Source: Oscillospiraceae bacterium (GTDB lineage: Bacteria > Bacillota > Clostridia > Oscillospirales > Acutalibacteraceae). Taken from it: a stretch of 14,386 bases of DNA. A program made the translations under genes and the position numbers. Location of the stretch: positions 1 to 14,386 of the forward strand of contig JAIRZH010000016.1 in assembly GCA_031267335.1 (NCBI GenBank), given 5' to 3'. Positions 13,783 to 14,386 of the stretch are shown here, one piece after another (the first letter of the stretch is position 1; every line of letters starts with the position of its first letter). The notes under the pieces are model-generated. The model was given only the letters and a program-made list of their open reading frames with translations, was not told the DNA's origin and did not search any database.

Positions 13783-14075
13783 CTTATCTCTACCCCAGCA
13801 GGTAATTCAAGACTCGTCAATATTTCAACTGTTTTATTTGACGGATCTAATATATCAATCATACGTTTATGAGTGCGCATTTCAAACTGCTCGCGGCTAT
13901 CCTTGTTAATCTGTGTTGATCTCAAAACAGTTATGATCTTTTTTTTTGTTGGCATTGGAAACGGACCAGAAATAACAGCTCCGCTTTTTCTTGCTGCATC
14001 TACAATTTTGCTTGCCGAACGATCAATTAATTCATGATCGTAACATTTAAGTCTTATACGAATATTTTTACGCAA
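13770..14075 (-). CDS. rpsJ: 30S ribosomal protein S10 (NusE)
   Basis: S10 is a small-subunit head protein that also acts as NusE in antitermination complexes with NusB. The start chosen is TTG at 14075. A strong GGAGGAG (14083-14089) lies 7 nt ahead, and this gives MRKNIRIRLKCYDHELIDRSASKIVDAARKSGA, matching the family in length (101 residues). A GTG nine codons upstream is in frame but covers the ribosome binding site. FEMRTHKRMIDILDP and the ending LTSLELPAGVEISIKL are conserved. It is the first gene of the block in this window. Confidence 0.98.
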   Translation of the reverse strand: MRKNIRIRLKCYDHELIDRSASKIVDAARKSGAVISGPFPMPTKKKIITVLRSTQINKDSREQFEMRTHKRMIDILDPSNKTVEILTSLELPAGVEISIKL

Positions 14076-14134
14076 TACCAAACTCCTCCAAAATTCTAAC
14101 ACAGAAAAAATAAACTAATAAAAAATACCTTTTC

Positions 14135-14163
14135 ACTATATCTCACTAAAAAAAAAAATACAA
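14135..14163 (-). promoter_or_regulatory. Sigma-A-like promoter of the S10 cluster
   Basis: TTGTAT (14163-14158) and TATAGT (14140-14135) are separated by exactly 17 nt, and the spacer contains a run of eleven T. The -10 matches the consensus at five of six positions; the -35 is poor after TTG. The expected start near 14128 gives a leader of about 53 nt with the strong GGAGGAG before the TTG start of rpsJ. It is in the right place and orientation for the whole cluster; other promoters may lie beyond the window. Confidence 0.6.
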
Positions 14164-14235
14164 TACAAAAAACTATATACGATATATAAAAAAATAATGC
14201 CAGTAAATTGAATAATTTTATATAATAAGTACATA

Positions 14236-14335
14236 AAAATTATTTTTTATTTCTTCCTTTTTTAGGCAAGCTTAAGTTCTTATCTAATGCCTGATTTTAT
14301 GTCCACCACTTTTAGGTAAGCTTAAGTTCTTTTCA
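14236..14335. repeat. Two tandem 50-bp repeat units upstream of the S10 cluster
   Basis: The plus strand has TTTAGG[C/T]AAGCTTAAGTTCTT at 14261-14282 and again at 14311-14332, exactly 50 bp apart, with one mismatch in 22. Similarity fades but continues on the outer side (the AAAARWGGWRG stretch on the minus strand). The core combines overlapping palindromes AAGCTT and CTTAAG. Each copy pairs with a different local partner, AGGCA with TGCCT in one and GTAAGCTT with AAGCTTTAC (one bulge) in the other. Confidence 0.65.
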
Positions 14336-14349
14336 AAGCTTTACTCTTT

Positions 14350-14380
14350 GTACCCATTTCTTTAGAAAAGAAACGGGTAC
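14350..14380 (-). other. 14-pair hairpin at the window edge
   Basis: Positions 14350-14363 pair with 14367-14380 around a 3-nt loop. In the minus-strand RNA all fourteen positions pair, with one G-U wobble (14374 with 14356). In the plus-strand RNA that position is an A-C mismatch. No U-tract follows, so it is not a standard terminator. A shorter alternative, GGG (14384-14382) with CCC (14377-14375), uses part of the same arm and excludes the long stem. It may belong to an upstream leader or 3' end cut by the window. Confidence 0.5.
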
Positions 14381-14386
14381 TCCCAA

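Noticed and set aside
14076..14102. Longer S10 starting at GTG 14102
   Set aside because: The extra nine residues would be encoded by the GGAGGAG ribosome binding site itself and are not found in the family; the TTG at 14075 gives normal length.

Overview
The window is an almost complete S10-spc type ribosomal protein supercluster read entirely from the minus strand, in a strongly AT-rich bacterium. Read in transcription order (high to low coordinates) it holds rpsJ, rplC, rplD, rplW, rplB, rpsS, rplV, rpsC, rplP, rpmC, rpsQ, rplN, rplX, rplE, rpsN, rpsH, rplF, rplR, rpsE, then two unrecognised genes, then rplO, secY, adk and map. A spacer of about 730 bp follows, and a tRNA-Leu(CAG) gene closes the left end.

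The organism looks like a Clostridia-type Firmicute. The evidence is purine-rich GGAGG ribosome binding sites, a four-cysteine (zinc) S14, a four-cysteine LID in adenylate kinase, a cysteine-paired tail on L24, the map gene directly after adk, and an L3 loop and SecY N-terminus that resemble Oscillospirales/Lachnospirales versions from memory. The AT-richness, AT-only hairpins, shortened spc operon and gene-remnant-like spacer would fit a host-restricted, reduced genome such as a clostridial endosymbiont. That placement is inference.

Region by region. (1) 14076-14386 is the S10 leader: a tandem 50-bp repeat, a 14-pair hairpin at the window edge, and a good sigma-A-like promoter (17-nt spacer) about 60 bp before a TTG-started rpsJ. 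(2) 5466-14075 is the dense ribosomal protein block with several overlaps and 1-2 nt junctions. A 10-bp stem followed by U6 sits across the rpsJ stop. (3) 4192-5465 is the anomaly. rpmD (L30), which normally lies between rpsE and rplO, is not there. In its place are two unrecognised genes of 107 and 181 codons, with their own candidate promoter backed by A-tracts phased at 10-11 bp. A second candidate promoter then serves rplO-secY-adk-map. (4) 200-931 has no intact gene. It contains two coding-like fragments, a perfect 16-bp inverted repeat around a roughly 220-bp segment, and an AT-rich hairpin with a U-tract that may end the operon. infA, rpmJ, rpsM, rpsK, rpsD and rpoA, often found next in Firmicutes, are not in the window.

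The ribosomal proteins build both subunits. SecY is the translocon pore, Adk maintains adenylate balance, and Map removes initiator methionine. The two orphan genes are the best candidates for something undescribed.
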